DNA from: Dipteris shenzhenensis
Lineage: Eukaryota; Polypodiophyta; Polypodiopsida; Gleicheniales
Length of the DNA stretch: 64,000 nt
Strand: one strand, 5' to 3'
Assembly: GCA_047967505.1 (NCBI GenBank)
Contig: CM106538.1
Position numbers and translations under genes: made by a program
The notes under the pieces: model-generated
What the model saw: the letters and a program-made list of their open reading frames with translations, nothing else
What the model was told of the DNA's origin: nothing
Database searches by the model: none
Shown here: one piece after another, positions 21,937-33,920 of the stretch
How the letters are laid out: every line of letters starts with the position of its first letter
How positions within the stretch are numbered: position 1 is the first letter of the stretch

Positions 21937-24900
21937 ATGGCATCTGATTCTCTTTCACAGATTGTCACTGAAAAGCTTGACAAGAATAACTTCCAGGCAT
22001 GGAAGTTTAGAATGACGAATTTCTTGATGGGAAAAGGCTATTGGGAATTCATTACAGGAAATGAAGAAGAACCTGTTCTTCCTAATGTTCCCAGTCAATA
22101 GGAAATGCAGGCATTCAAAGGATGGCATGAGAGAGCCAGGAAAGTTATGTATTGGCTGTCTATCAGTATTTCGGACTCCATGATTGTGCATATTCAGGAT
22201 GCAAATACGCCAAAGGAGGCATGGGATACTTTGGCAAAAATGTACAGCACAAATACGCAAGCCAGGAAAATGCAGCTCAAGCTGGAGCTGCACAATGTAC
22301 AGAGAGAAAACATGAGCATCAATGACTACCACATGAAGGTGAAGAAAATTGCGGATGCACTTGCTTCCATTGGGTCGCCAGTGGATGATGATGATTTGGT
22401 TTCTGTGACCTTGAATGGTCTAGGAAAGGATTATGCACAATTCCGGACATCCATTGCCGTCCGTGAAAAATTTCCAGATTTTGAGGAGTTGATTGCTCTT
22501 CTAATTTCTGAAGAGCAGAGAAATGGGGGTGCATCTTCTTCAGCAGGAACTTCAAAAGAAATTGTCTTCTACTCAAATGTTGGCAGAGGTAGAGGCAGAG
22601 GTAGAGGAGGCCGATCTGCAGGCCGTGGTAGAAATCAGAATATGCAGCAAACGCAAGAAAACCAGTCCTATGCAGGAGGACGTGGTAACTCTAGAGGCAG
22701 GGGGAGCCAAAGAGGCCGTGGTGGATGGCAGAGAGGCCAAAATGCAAACAGCAATATTGAATGCTACTATTGTGGCAAAATGGGTCATATGGCTAAGGAC
22801 TGCTATAAAAAGCAGAATGACATTATGAATGGAAAATTGCAGCAAGGCAATTATGCATCCTCTAGTAGACAGGGTGATGACAGAAATGAGCATTTGTTTA
22901 TGGTGCAGCATATGACAAATTCTGTAACAAGTGCAGAAGAAAGCAATGATGTGTGGTATGTTGACTCGGGTGCGTCAAACCACATGACAGGTCACGCTGA
23001 ATGGATGCAGGATGCAAGAAAAATGGAAAAACCAGGATTTGTGGAGACTGGTGATGATACTGCACATCCTATTGTGTAGATTGGCAAAATTCCTTTGTCT
23101 ATGCAGGATGGGAAAAAGAAATACTTGTCTGATGTATTTCATGTCCCGAACATCACCAAGAACCTGGTTTCTGTTGGTCAAATGGTTGAGCAGGGCTTGC
23201 AGGTTAGATTTAATCCTCATGGATGCTTTGTTGAGGATATGAAAAATAACGGTCGCTTGATAGCAAAAGGAAAGAAGAAGGGCATGATGTTTACGTTGGA
23301 TGCAGACATGCCTGAATTAAGTGCAGCAATGTTTGCACATGGGACCGGTGTAGTTGCAGATATTGATATCTGGCTCAAACGCATTGGTCATGTTAATATA
23401 CAGCGACTTAAATCAATGCAAGCCCAAAATATTGTTGCAGGATTGCCTAAATTCAAGGTTGCAGAAATGCACAAGGTTTGTGAAGCCTGTCAATTTGGGA
23501 AACAGGCAAGGAAACCATTTCCTAAGCATGTTCAAGAGAGTAAAAAGCCATTGGAATTAATCCACTCAGATGTGTGGACTACTAAAGCTGCATCTATTGG
23601 AGGCTGTCACTATTTTGTCACATTTATTGATGACTTCAGTAGAAAACTTTGGGTGTATTTTATGAAAAAGAAAAGTGAAGTGTTTGGGCACTTCAAAGCT
23701 TTTAAAGCTATGGTTGAAAAAGAAACAGGCCTGCAAATAAAATGCCTAAGGTCAGATGGAGGGGGAGAGAACCTCTCAAATGAGTTTGCAAGGTTCTTGC
23801 AGGAGCATGGTATAAAGCATCAATATTCATGCAGTCATACCCCACAGCAAAATGGAATTGCAGAAAGGAAAAACAGGAATATTGGAGAGGTATCTCGGGC
23901 TATGCTAAATGAAAAAGATCTACCAGATTATTATTGGGCTGAAGCAGTTACTACAGCAGTTTATATAATGAACAGGACTCCCACTGCAGCAATACATGGC
24001 ATGACGCCAGAGGAGATGTATACTGGTAGGAAACCAGATATTTCTCATTTGAAAATTTTTGGTTGCATTGCCTATGTCCATGTGCCAGATGAGTTGAGGT
24101 CCAAGTTGGATCCAAAAGCTGAGAAGTGCGTCTTTATTGGTTATTCTCTGCAGCAGAAAGGGTATAGATGCTATAACCATTCTACACGTAAATTCACAGT
24201 GAGCAGAGATGTTGTTTTTGATGAGATGAGTAGCTGGTATAAACCAGTAAATGTGATGATTGATGTAGATGCACAGAATGGTAATGCTGCACAGAATTCA
24301 CAGCAGCAATCACAAAACATCAGTGGACCTGGAGTGTCCTCTAGCAGTGGTTCACATACTTCGCCATGGATAGGCAGATTGAGATCAGGAGAATCTCCTC
24401 AAAGCAATGTAGAGAGTGGTGTGCAGGTATCACGAAAAGGAAAAGAGAAGGTAGATCAGCCCATGTTTGATGTGAATGCAGGTCACTCTTATGTGGATGG
24501 TGAATCCAGTGGCTCAGAGCAGAGCATTGATGATGAGTTGGGTATTCCTTCTGTTGTTACACCTGGAGTAAGGAAGATCAGGGATGTTTTGAGAGCACTT
24601 GGAAGTGAGCCTATTTTGCGCAGGTCTACCAGGGTTAGGTATCCTGTGGATAGGCTGAAATATGATGGATTTACAGCCATTCACTATGCCTATATGGTCA
24701 AACTGATACAGGAACCAGAACCCACTTCTTTTGAGCAAGCCATGGGAAATGAAAAATGGGAGAAAGCCATGGATGAAGAAATGGATGCCTTGGATGCTAA
24801 TGCTACATGGGAATTGGTGCCTTTGCCTAAAGGCAAGAATGCAATTGGCTGTAAGTGGGTTTATAAGATCAAGCACAATGCAAATGGTTCTGTGAATAGA

Positions 24901-26230
24901 TACAAGGCAAGATTAGTTGTCAAGGGGTATGCACAGACATATGGCATTGATTATGAAGAAACTTTCAGCCCGGTTGTAAGGATGGCAACCGTAAGAGCAG
25001 TCATTGCTATGGCTGCATCAAAGGGATGGTCTTTACATCAGATGGATGTAAAGAATGCCTTCTTGCATGGTGATTTGCAAGAAGAGGTCTTTATGGAGCA
25101 GCCAGCAGGTTATGTTCATGTTATTCATCCTGAGTTTGTTTGCAGGTTGAAGAAAGCCTTGTATGGCTTGAAGCAAGCACCTAGAGCATGGTCTGACAAG
25201 ATAGGACAGTATCTTGTCACTATTGGCTTTCAGATTTCCAAGGCAGATTTCTCACTCTATGTGAGAAAAACAGAGAAAGGGATTATGCTGCTTGTCATTT
25301 ATGTTGATGATTTGATCATCACAGGTGATAGTGATGAAGATATCCTTCATGTGAAAATGCTATTGAAGCAGAAGTTTGAGATGAAGGATTTGGGAGAGCT
25401 GCGTTATTTCTTGGGCATTGAGGTGATTAGATCACCAAGTGGGATACAACTCTTGCAGAGGCAGTATGGATTGGACATGCTGTCCAAATATGGGATGACA
25501 GGCTGTAAGCCTATTTCAGTTCCTTTGGAGCAGAATGTGAAGCTGAGCGCAGATGCAGGTGAGCTTCTAGAAGACCCTACTATGTACAGATGCATAGTAG
25601 GAAGTTTGATTTACATGACTATTACCAGGCCAGATTTGAGCTATGCTGTTGGGTTGGTAAGTCAGTTTATGCAGGCTCCAAGGAAACCGCATTTGGATGC
25701 GGCTAGACGCATACTCAGGTATGTGAAGTCCACATTGCAGTATGGACTATTTTATGAGGCTGGGGTTCAGATACAGTTGCATGGATACACTGATGCTGAT
25801 TGGGCTGGTAGTATTTCTGATAGACGATCTACCAGTGGATATGTGTTCTCTTTTGGGAGTGCTGCAGTCACTTGGAGCAGCAAGAAACAGCCTACAGTTG
25901 CCTTGTCGAGCACAAAGGCTGAGTACAGGGGTGCAGCAATGGCTGCATAAGCTACTCTATGATATGCATCAGTCTACAGATGGGCCAGTTGTCATTTATT
26001 GTGACAACATGAGCAGCATACACTTGGCAAAGAACCCAGTATTTCATGCTAGAACAAAGCACATTGAGGTGCATTATCACTATGTGCGGGAGAAGGTTTT
26101 ACTAGGTCTTATTGATCTAGTTTATGTCAGCACAGAGGATCCGGTAGCTGACATATTCATGAAAGCATTGGGCGCAGAGAAGCTGCGCAAGTTCAGAGAC
26201 CTGCTTGGTGTGCAGGAATTGGGATTGAGC
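21937..26230 (+). pseudogene. Copia gag-pol polyprotein
   Basis: The start ATG at 21,937 gives MASDSLSQIV. Gag (UBN2-like) runs to an RG-rich stretch and the zinc knuckle CYYCGKMGHMAKDC. Protease has WYVDSGASNHM. The pre-integrase region has HVNIQRLKS and CEACQFGKQ; integrase has HSDVWTT, DDFSRK, LRSDGGGE and TPQQNGIAERKN. Reverse transcriptase has MDVKNAFLHGDL and an intact YVDDLI. RNase H has DADWAG and SSTKAEYRG, ending with HARTKHIEVHYHYVREK and ADIFMKALG. One frame is shared from 21,937 to 25,950, broken by TAG codons at 22,099 and 23,077, both where glutamine is expected. A frameshift or deletion near 25,940 moves the RNase H end to another frame. It is otherwise unusually well preserved. 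Confidence 0.93.
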
Positions 26231-26241
26231 TCGAGGGGGAG
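26229..26241 (+). promoter_or_regulatory. Polypurine tract
   Basis: A purine-rich run (GAGGGGGAG) directly before the 3' LTR. It is the plus-strand primer site for reverse transcription. Confidence 0.8.
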
Positions 26242-26589
26242 TGTTGAGATATCGAGCTCCACTCGCGATATGCCAAGGTGACCGTTTTATGTCACCGACT
26301 TGTTAGCTGGAGATGCGGTTGGTACACCGCCCACGAATAATAGCTGGATGATAGCTATCCTTATCTACTCTAGTTTGTGGCTCAGTTAGTACGCCACCTT
26401 AGTTAGTTGAGTTTGGTTTGAGACCCACATATAGGGTTCTTCTATTTTTCTTTGTACTAGAGTTCTTTTGGCTTTCACAACTAAGAAGAGGAAAACTGTT
26501 TTCAGCCTCCACCTTTGTGTGTATTCCCCCATTGTGATTGTGAGAAAGCCTCAAGTGAGACTCCTTCCCTCTCTCCCACTATCTTCACA
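26242..26589 (+). repeat. 3' LTR (348 bp), divergent from the 5' LTR
   Basis: Starts TGTTGAGATATCGAGC directly after the polypurine tract and ends in ATCTTCACA. It is 48 bp longer than the 5' LTR and differs from it at many positions. Confidence 0.85.
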
Positions 26590-27020
26590 AATGGGAGTTT
26601 GAACACTATAGTAAGTCGAGCTTTTAGGCTTGTGAGAGTAGAGCATAAGGTCATCACGAGGCTCTCCAAAGCTTCACATACCAATGCTATGCCACACTGG
26701 GCTTCATCTCTTCAAGGCCCTTGCTACACTTATGTGCTAGCACCTGCTTAAACACAAATCCATCTTGGCTACTTGCAACTGCTTAACACCAAATCCTAGA
26801 GGATGGCGGGCTTCCAACAACCTCACCGCAGTGTCTCCACTGTAGGTAATGTGACGTGTGGAGTGATAGGCAAATAGATAGATCGATCAGCATCATTTCC
26901 AAAGAGCTCTAATCAGTCAATTGTCTCGCAACCTCAAATCTATAAACAAAAAATACCGAACGCACATTGACTGGGAGAGAATCTTAGTTGAAACATTGCA
27001 AGAAACCAAACCTCTTTACT

Positions 27021-27255
27021 GTTGCTTGAAGACACAGACAATGTTGACAATCATGTGCTTGTTATGAATTATATAGATTTATGACAAAAGCACTTCTATG
27101 CTTTTCTCCCATCCTTTTGATGAAAATCTTAATTATGCTTTTGCACCTTGCTTTTCACACCGTTAGATTTGCTTAAAATCAATGCCCAAGATTGTGACAA
27201 GTGGCTCAAGGATAGCTCAAAAAACTCAAACTTCCCCCTAGGCTGCCTGCTGGAA
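27021..27255 (-). repeat. Dispersed ~220-bp repeat, copy in left outer arm
   Basis: Inverted relative to copies at 54,441-54,666 and 56,546-56,764. Shared words include GCAGGCAGC, AAATCTAACG, AAAAGCATAG, AAGTGCTTTT, AAATCTATATAATT and CACATGATTGTCAGCATT. Non-coding. The copy at 54.4 kb is outside the duplicated arms, so the sequence has dispersed on its own. Confidence 0.7.
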
Positions 27256-27550
27256 AATTTAATAGAATTAAACACATAGAAAAATATTATCATTGACATC
27301 ATGTATCCATGTTTTTTGTCGCTTTCAATGAAATACTTAGAAATTATTTTAAATGCAAAAAATAATTATTATGTTTGTAAGATTATACTTGGATCCCCCA
27401 CATGATTATTTAGTGCAATGATCAGCACAATTATACTTGGACCCCCAGACCTCCTGCAATATAAAAGAAATTAATGCCTTAAAACTAGAGCAAGATAGAG
27501 CAATGGAACTTAAAGCTAGAGAAAGATACAGAAATGGAATTCAATAGCTG

Positions 27551-28443
27551 CTACGATGGCGACTCCAATCTCCAACTAGAACGTATTAGTGTTCACTTCA
27601 ATGAGGCATCTGGTGGCTGCTTCGTCGTCCCTTGCTCTATCCTCATGGACCTCGAGCCTGGCACCATGGGCAGCGTGCGAGCTAGGCCCTATGGCTAGAT
27701 ATTCTGCCTTGATAACTTTGTCTTTGGTCAGACCAGTGCTGAGAATAATTGGGCCAAAGGGCATTACACAGAAGGTGCAAATTGATCGATTTCGTGCTGG
27801 ACAAGGACGAGAGCTGCGATTAGGAGCTATTCTTTTGGCTTGGGAATCGTATCATCAAGAGCATCATCAACTCATATTCTAGTTGAGTCTACATAGACAA
27901 CCTTTCACGATTACAGACTTTTGCCTCGATGAGGATCGTTGCCATGTCCATATGGCTATAATTCTTAAAAGCTAATGAGAAGTACTATTAGATGAGGATA
28001 CAGTTCACCGAACTGCACTGCTATCCTATTGGGGCTATAGCTTCCATAGCTTCTCAGCACTTTGGTGTTACTATACCTACTTAGGAGTACAAATACATCT
28101 CTTTGAATGCTAGACATCCTGTGTTCGACGATTCTACCTTTTCCTGTTGTCCCCAAAAGAAGCCTATAAACTAGTGAAATTGGTTTGCAGGATTTCAAGT
28201 TGTCAAATCGATGGGCGGAGTCACAAGCACGGGCATGGGTACTCTTCTCATCTCAAAGATGAAAGAGGATGTTGACCTTTTTAGTGTTCCCCTCACCTAA
28301 GGTTTCTGACACGTTGGTAGAACCATACAATGCAACACTATCTTTTCATCACTTGGTAGAGAATGTTGATGAGTGTATGGTCCTCGACAACGAGGTGCTT
28401 GATGACATTTGCTGTAGGACCTTACAACTTTTGATGCCTACCT
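27551..28443 (+). pseudogene. Beta-tubulin gene fragment (exon 1 part, intron 1, exon 2)
   Basis: Beta-tubulin is a microtubule subunit. Exon 1 (about 27,551-27,825) reads [20 protein letters not shown], then [15 protein letters not shown] and NWAKGHYTEGA. A TAG stands at the glutamine of PYGQIF, and frameshifts follow. Intron 1 ends TTTGCAG at 28,190, and exon 2 begins in phase 1 with FQVVKSMGGVTSTGMGTLLIS, the GTP-binding glycine loop with substitutions, then [19 protein letters not shown] and DECMVLDNE. Exon 2 ends at 28,443 before GTAAG. Both junctions match the two intron positions known in plant beta-tubulin genes, so this came from a genomic copy rather than an mRNA. The N-terminus and third exon are missing. 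Stops, frameshifts and a small deletion in exon 2 make it non-functional. Confidence 0.92.
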
Positions 28444-29149
28444 GTAAGAAAGCAAAACTCTAGCTCCTATTCGCGCGTACTCAAGTGGTCGTAAAAATGA
28501 GATTTTGGAGTGGTAGCCTCAACACGCTAGCGAATACATTACTATTATAGAATCCGACATGCCCTTTAGGACTCAGGCTCTTCATTGGAGCCAATTTCTA
28601 AAGGTTTTACGATATGGTTGGCAATAGGAATATGTTCAACTCAGTGTTCTTTATCATTGGATCTGTAGGACAAAGATAAAGATCTACAGCTAACATGCTC
28701 ATCCACTGAGTTGAGGCTAGTAAATTTACAAAGCAGATCTTTTGTTTGGGGTTGCTTTTTGAGACACCTTCTAGTGAAGGACTTCTAGATAGTAGGCTTG
28801 GGAAGTTTGGCCAACGATAGGATTGCTTTTGAGGATCTATTGCCATGGCCCACTGCAATCTTGATTTGTTTCCTGAGGGTAGAAGGCTTTCGAGACGGAG
28901 TGACAGCTTTCTATGGAGGTCTGGTATAATATCTAGAAGTTTGGTGGAGTCCAGTCCCCTTACCAAGACATGTGTTTCCTGTTTAAGTCCGAGTAGTCTG
29001 GGGGCAAAGGCTTGCTTCTATAACCTTGCATCTTGGGTTGAAAGAAAACCGGATACAAATCACAGTAAGAGTGGAGCTACTGAAACGAGCATCATCACCC
29101 GTGCTGAATCCTAAGTCTGATCATACATAATCAAATACATCGGGATGTA
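28444..29149. other. Duplicated non-coding sequence after the tubulin fragment
   Basis: It begins as the start of tubulin intron 2, then becomes sequence I cannot identify. A 119-codon minus-strand frame is open in both outer arms, but the arms differ mainly by residue-changing substitutions, so I do not call it a gene. 29,039-29,149 is unique to this arm. Confidence 0.5.
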
Positions 29150-30386
29150 ACAATGAAAAGAAAAGGACTGGAGCGGACGGAATCCTTCGTATGTCATGTC
29201 GCCTTGGCTGGTGCATAGCCAGTGATGGGACGCTAGTGCCCATCAAGGGGTGCTGTGCATCTCAGTCTCCTGGCAAGGCTCTACGCAAGACCAAAGCCTC
29301 TGTGACTCCCGTGGGACGTATCCCGGGTCTAAACAATGACAGGAGGTCCCCCAGAGTGATCTGCGTGTCTCCTCAATGTCTCGTGTGTCATGCTGTGATC
29401 ATCAGGTCGGGGTCTCTGTCATGTCTGTGGCTAGAGACTGGATGATCAATGTCACTTGATGGGAAGAACTCTGTGATCCTGCTCTCAGAGGTGTCTGATG
29501 ATGTGGCCAAGCCCCTTCGCCTGAGTAAGTACTCTCTATGTCAGACTCCCTCATGAATGAAGGCCGCGAGGCATCTCTGATCTGAGTAGGCGAGGAATCT
29601 GGAAAGGAGCTCGGAGCCATCTCTTAAGAGGCAGTGGTAGCAACCTCGAATCTCGTAGTACAATGGGCACCTGAAAATTAAATGCTCCTCCAACTCAACC
29701 TCTTAACAGTTGCACAATATGCATAAGCGATGCTCCCTAGGAATCCCCTCTGCTCTGCTGCTCTCTATGTGGAGGTGGTGTGATGATACCCGAAACTGTC
29801 CGATGGAGATCCGTAGTGAGTGAGGCATATGAAGCTCAGTGTACCCCGGTGGTGTGATGAATCCCTCCTCCGAAATGTGGACAGTAATCTCTATAGAAAC
29901 TCAGCTTCATTGGAAGCTCCCTCGGTTCCTAAAGGTGTGTAGCTGCAGGAGATCCTCTCGAATGACCTGGTTGGTATGTGGCCCAATCGGGATTGTGGGT
30001 GGGAGTACCGGAGGGGCATCTAAACTGTACTGAAAAGGAGGTATCCTATCGATGTGGAACCCTAGTCTCACAAACCATCTGTGAGTCCATGCATACCAGC
30101 ATCGCTCGTCTCCCTTTGTTACCAACCTCATGGAGGAATCAAGAGCCAACCATGGCAACCTCTGTCTCCCTGATGTGCAGTCCCCATATGATCTAACCGA
30201 GTGTAGATATGTGATGCTCTAAAAGGTTGCATCTAGCTAGAGTGGAGAAGCACCAAGCTCGGCCTGAATGATGTGATGTGGTACAGACGGTTTCCCCCAG
30301 ATCATCCATGAGAGCATGAGGATCTGCAAGCGCTCCACCCGTGTCCACTCTATCTCTGGCATGTCAGGCCCCCAACAAGGGCTGTC
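29150..30386 (-). pseudogene. LINE family A fragment, C-terminal region and 3' end
   Basis: Read on the minus strand from about 30,330 down: GKPSVPHHIIQAELGASPL, then CWYAWTHRW and PPFQYSLDAPP, which follow the C-terminal reading of the LINE at 13.9-18.1 kb (SSVPHPII, CWYAQLQR, PPFQYSLD). Then come EEHLIFRCPLYYEIRGCYHC, equivalent to EEHYVCRCTVYYEIRGRYHC near 17,340, and AYSDQRCLAAFIHEG. Only the end of ORF2 and the 3' tail remain. Frameshifts and stops are frequent. It abuts the left LINE palindrome arm at 30,387. Confidence 0.85.
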
Positions 30387-32547
30387 AGTTCTGGTCATGT
30401 CAAACACCATTGCTCAGGGAAATGCTTCATAATCAATTTCTAAGGGAATACATGGAGGAGCGAGCAGTAGATCTTCCGACAACTAAATGTGAGCAAACTA
30501 ATAAAGATGGTAGCAAAGGCAATGGTAATCAATTACCAAGAGAGGGAAGGATCTTGTTTCTAGATTGGTGGAAAGTGCTCTTGATAGAGCCCAGGCAAAT
30601 GAGAAGAGCCTTGAGCTAGTGAAGGTGGTATGGCGGAGAGGTCTAAAAAAGTGGTCTATTTGCATTGCCAAAAACAAGCTTAGGCTTAGAAGGGTAGCTT
30701 TGTTAATCTTTTTTGCGGATTTGGCAGAAGATATGGATCAGTGCTGTCAAATTAGCATGGACGGCACCAAAAAGAGGTTTATGATAGTCACGATGACTTG
30801 GAATATTAGAGGCATATGTTCGGCTTGGAAGAAAATATATGTTAAAAAGCTTGTTCGTCAAAAGAATCCATCGGTGCTAGTTTTGCAGGAGCTTAAAGTA
30901 GGTAAAGCGGGGCTTGATGATTGGATGGTGCTGTGTTACCACCATGAGTTTTGCAATTGTCCGTTCAATGGTAGAGGAGGTATGGCTCTCTTGGTGTCGG
31001 CAAAGTACTCTGTTGTTTCTATTGTAAAGGACAATGCAAGTGAATACTTGGTGGTCGAGTTAGAAACTCAAGGCCATAAGTTCTTTGTTGCTTCTATGTA
31101 TGCCCCGAATCTTCCCTCACAAAGAGCTTTGCTATGGCAAAAACTTCGAGGCAGTTTACTAGGCAAGCAAGTCATATGTTTGGGAAACTGGAATAACACT
31201 ATAGATGTGGCTGGTCAGTCACATGAAGGATGCCTAATCAATGGTCAGAAGAGACTAGAATGAGATGCTCTGATGAATGTAAGTCAAATGGGCGACTGGG
31301 TCGACTATGACTCACTGAAATGTTGCAAAGTTTTATCTTGGCACAACCATCACACAGATCATAGTTGGAGAGCAGGCAGGCTCCACAGAGTGTATTTCAT
31401 GAATAGAGAATGGTTGGTGGTTGAGGTAAAAAATTTGAGGTGAAGTGTTGATGAAGGTTGTCTCCTCTGATCATTTTCCATTGCTTGTGGCAGTTGATGT
31501 GCTGGCAATAATGTAGACAAAAGGTGGTCCAATGCCATTAAAATTGAACTCTTCTTTCTTGGGCATGCTTGCCTTTGATAATCCTATGTCAGAAGCATGG
31601 AAGAAAGAATCTAGGTTGCATTTGAATCCAGTAAAGAGGTGGGAGGCATGCATTAGAGTTACAATAGCTCTTGCCAAAGACCTGGGCATTCAAGAGCTAG
31701 TTTCTTGGAGGCAAGAGAAGGATGCCTATTGGGTTAGAGAATGCATTTTGGTTGCACTGAAAGAATGTCCTGATGATGATATGCTTCCACCACTGTTGAG
31801 TTCAGTTGAGTTGTTTCTGAGAGGCTTAGAGCATTTTAGATATTATGCACTCAAGATACATTCATGACTCATGGTTGAAATGGTTGTAGGATGGGGATTA
31901 GCCAACTGCATTCTTCTTTAATGCCATAAGACAAAAGAGGTTGCATGTGGATATAGATTCAGTAATAAATGATGAAGGAGTAAGAGTTGTGCAAGAAGAC
32001 AAGATTGCAAAGGTGTTTGTCAGCTATCTGTTAAAGATAGCGGGGTCAGTCCCTCAAATGATACCTAACCACAGATGGAGAGTTGTCAATTTTGTTAGTA
32101 AAATGCTGTGAAATGTTTTACCTTATGAAGCTATAGAGACCATTCTCATGGGATGAGATTAAGTACACAATTTGCTCTATGACTAGGGGAAAATCTCCTG
32201 GTCCAGACGAGATTCCCATAGAATTCTATCAGCATTATTGGAAGTATGTGGTAAGGACATGACCATTTTGATTAATCACCATTTTCACAAGTGTTATATG
32301 CCAGGGCACTGGAGGCCACTTACTATGTTGAGCTATGTGTACAAAATTATGGCGAAAGCTATAGTGGCTAATAGGATAAAGTTCATTTTGAGCAAAATTC
32401 TACATGCCAAGCAGTATGGACTTATATTTGGAAGAAATATACAAGATGCTGTGATTATGTTATGATACACAATAAGAATTTTTCTTTGCTAAATCTGGAT
32501 CTTGAAAATTCCCAGTACTATTTTCCAATTCCTTTGCGAGGTTGTCA
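30387..32547. repeat. Inner inverted duplication (LINE palindrome), left arm
   Basis: Matches 34,154-36,552 in inverted orientation over about 2.15 kb. A 111-codon stretch (31,532-31,867 plus against 34,826-35,161 minus) differs at only three residues. The arm ends are AGTTCTGGTCATG on the outside and GGTTGTCA on the inside. This arm lacks the MITE present in the other arm: CCAAAAAC at 30,668-30,675 is the uninterrupted target. Confidence 0.95.
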
Positions 32548-32969
32548 CTAAATGGGTGGTTCATTTGCATTCAAGAGGTCTATTAGGCAAGGATGCCCTC
32601 TGGCTCCTTTTTGTTGTTTGGCATTGTGACTGAGCCTCTTCTTTGCCAGTTAGATTATTGCTTGAATCAAGGATACATTAGAGGGTTAACACTGCAAGAT
32701 GGTTCTAAATTTTGTATGCAATTCTTTGCTGATGATAACTCTAGCCTTTTGGTTGGAAGGGAGGAGAATATAAATAAGTTTTTGAGGAGCTTTCTGTGGT
32801 CTTTGATTCCAAAATCAATCAAGACAAAACAACTATAGTTTGGCTGGGGTGGGATGCTTTACCTGATTGGTCTACACGTTTTTCTTTCAGATATTTACAG
32901 CATGGGAGAATGCCAAACTATCTTTTGGAGGCACGGTGGTTGTTGCTAAGCATGTGTTGATGTCTATCT

Positions 32970-33215
32970 TGTTAGAAATGAGAGAGTGAGAGAGCAGGAA
33001 GCAAGAGAGCTGAACGTAGTGTTTCCAATAGAAGAAGTGACTAATACAAGGAGTGGGATGGGTTTTGTCTAAGTGACAAAACCTTATCCTTCACTAACCA
33101 TAGTTAGTGGACTAACTGTGGTTAGGGAGAAAAACCTCTAAATGAGGGAAAAGTGCCCCTAACCTACTTACTACATTACATTGGTCACTGCTGAATTATA
33201 ATAATAATTCTAACA
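32970..33215 (-). repeat. Copia 3' LTR (246 bp)
   Basis: On the minus strand it starts TGTTAGAATTATT, directly after a GCAGGGGGG purine tract, and ends TTTCTAACA. The TGTTAG and CTAACA ends form the usual short inverted repeat. Confidence 0.88.
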
Positions 33216-33920
33216 CCCCCCTGCAGTGCCAATGTCATATACAAGGAAATGATCAATCACCAAAATGAAATAAGTTCAGGGCACTGCGAAATGCCTGAAA
33301 CTTTTCACGTGGAAGTGCTTTGGTGAAGATATCTGCAACATTGTCATGTGTTGACACATAGATCATACTGATCTCTCTCGCATGCAACTTCTCTTTGACA
33401 TAATGATAGTGAACCTCAATGTGCTTCGTGCGAGCATGAAATATAGGATTCTTTGCCACTGCTATAGCACTCTGACTATTAGTGAGAATCGGAGAAGGAC
33501 CCTCCAATGAAAGATGAAGATCAGCAAATAAACAACGCAGCCAAACACATTCAACTGTCGCTGTGAAAGCTACCCTGTACTCAGCTTCACATGAGGAGGT
33601 AGCTACTGTAGACTGTTTCTTGCTCACCAAGAAATGCAAGCATGTCCTAGAAAGAAACAATTCCCACTGGTGGACTGCCTAGTATCATAGTCTCCATCCC
33701 AATTTGAGTCACTGTAAGCATGCATTTGCAAGTCACCCCCCTGGGAAACATCAAGCCAAAAGACTTTGTACCTTGCAAGTAATGGAAGATGCGTTTTACA
33801 GCCTGCCAATGCATAATTTTTGGGCTGTGCATATACCTGCTCACCTGAGAAACCAAAAACTGAATATCAGGTCGTGTATTGCAAAGATAAATGAGGCATC
33901 CAACAACCTCTATAGAGTGT
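32970..33920 (-). mobile_element. Truncated copia element (RNase H end plus 3' LTR)
   Basis: Minus strand. RNase H starts GCLIYLCNTRPDIQF, continues in shifted frames with SDSNWDGDYDTRQSTSG, and then in an open frame (33,253-33,660) with STVATSSCEAEYRVA, HARTKHIEVHYHYVKEK and VADIFTKALPREKF. A polypurine tract and an LTR (32,970-33,215) follow. The 5' part of the element is missing. It interrupts LINE family B between thumb-domain codons. It lies in the spacer of the inner palindrome, where LTR-driven transcription would run into the left LINE arm in antisense; that consequence is inferred. Confidence 0.9.

Larger units (their letters stand above)
21093..26589 (+). mobile_element. Copia-type LTR retrotransposon with mismatched LTRs
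   Basis: The structure is complete in outline: 5' LTR, primer binding site, gag-pol in the copia order (gag, protease, integrase, reverse transcriptase, RNase H), polypurine tract, 3' LTR. Both LTRs start TGTTGAGATATC and end in TTTACA or TTCACA, and they share scattered words such as TTTATGTCACCG. However, they are 300 and 348 bp long and clearly diverged, although LTRs are copies of each other at insertion. The flanks do not agree with a simple insertion: on the left is an interrupted copia RNase H, on the right the start of a tubulin-bearing duplication. ATGGG lies directly left of the 5' LTR and one base right of the 3' LTR, so a target duplication is possible but not clean. Confidence 0.9.
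26591..29038. repeat. Outer inverted duplication, left arm
   Basis: Matches 55,240-57,207 in inverted orientation from ATGGGAGTTTGAACAC at the left end to GCATCTTGGG at the right end. Matching readings on opposite strands include a 119-codon frame (28,607-28,966 minus against 55,311-55,670 plus, 8 residue differences) and a 77-codon frame. Those differences change residues rather than being silent, so the frames are not under selection. This arm is about 480 bp longer because the right arm has lost tubulin exon 1 and part of exon 2. The left end coincides, within one base, with the edge of the copia 3' LTR. Confidence 0.92.

Noticed and set aside
22523-22911. Frames of about 100 codons on both strands overlapping copia gag
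   Set aside because: Shadows of the glycine/arginine-rich gag region in other frames; no domain of their own.
28607-28966. 119-codon frame conserved between the two outer arms
   Set aside because: The arms differ mostly by residue-changing substitutions and the protein matches nothing known. The conservation is due to duplication, not selection.
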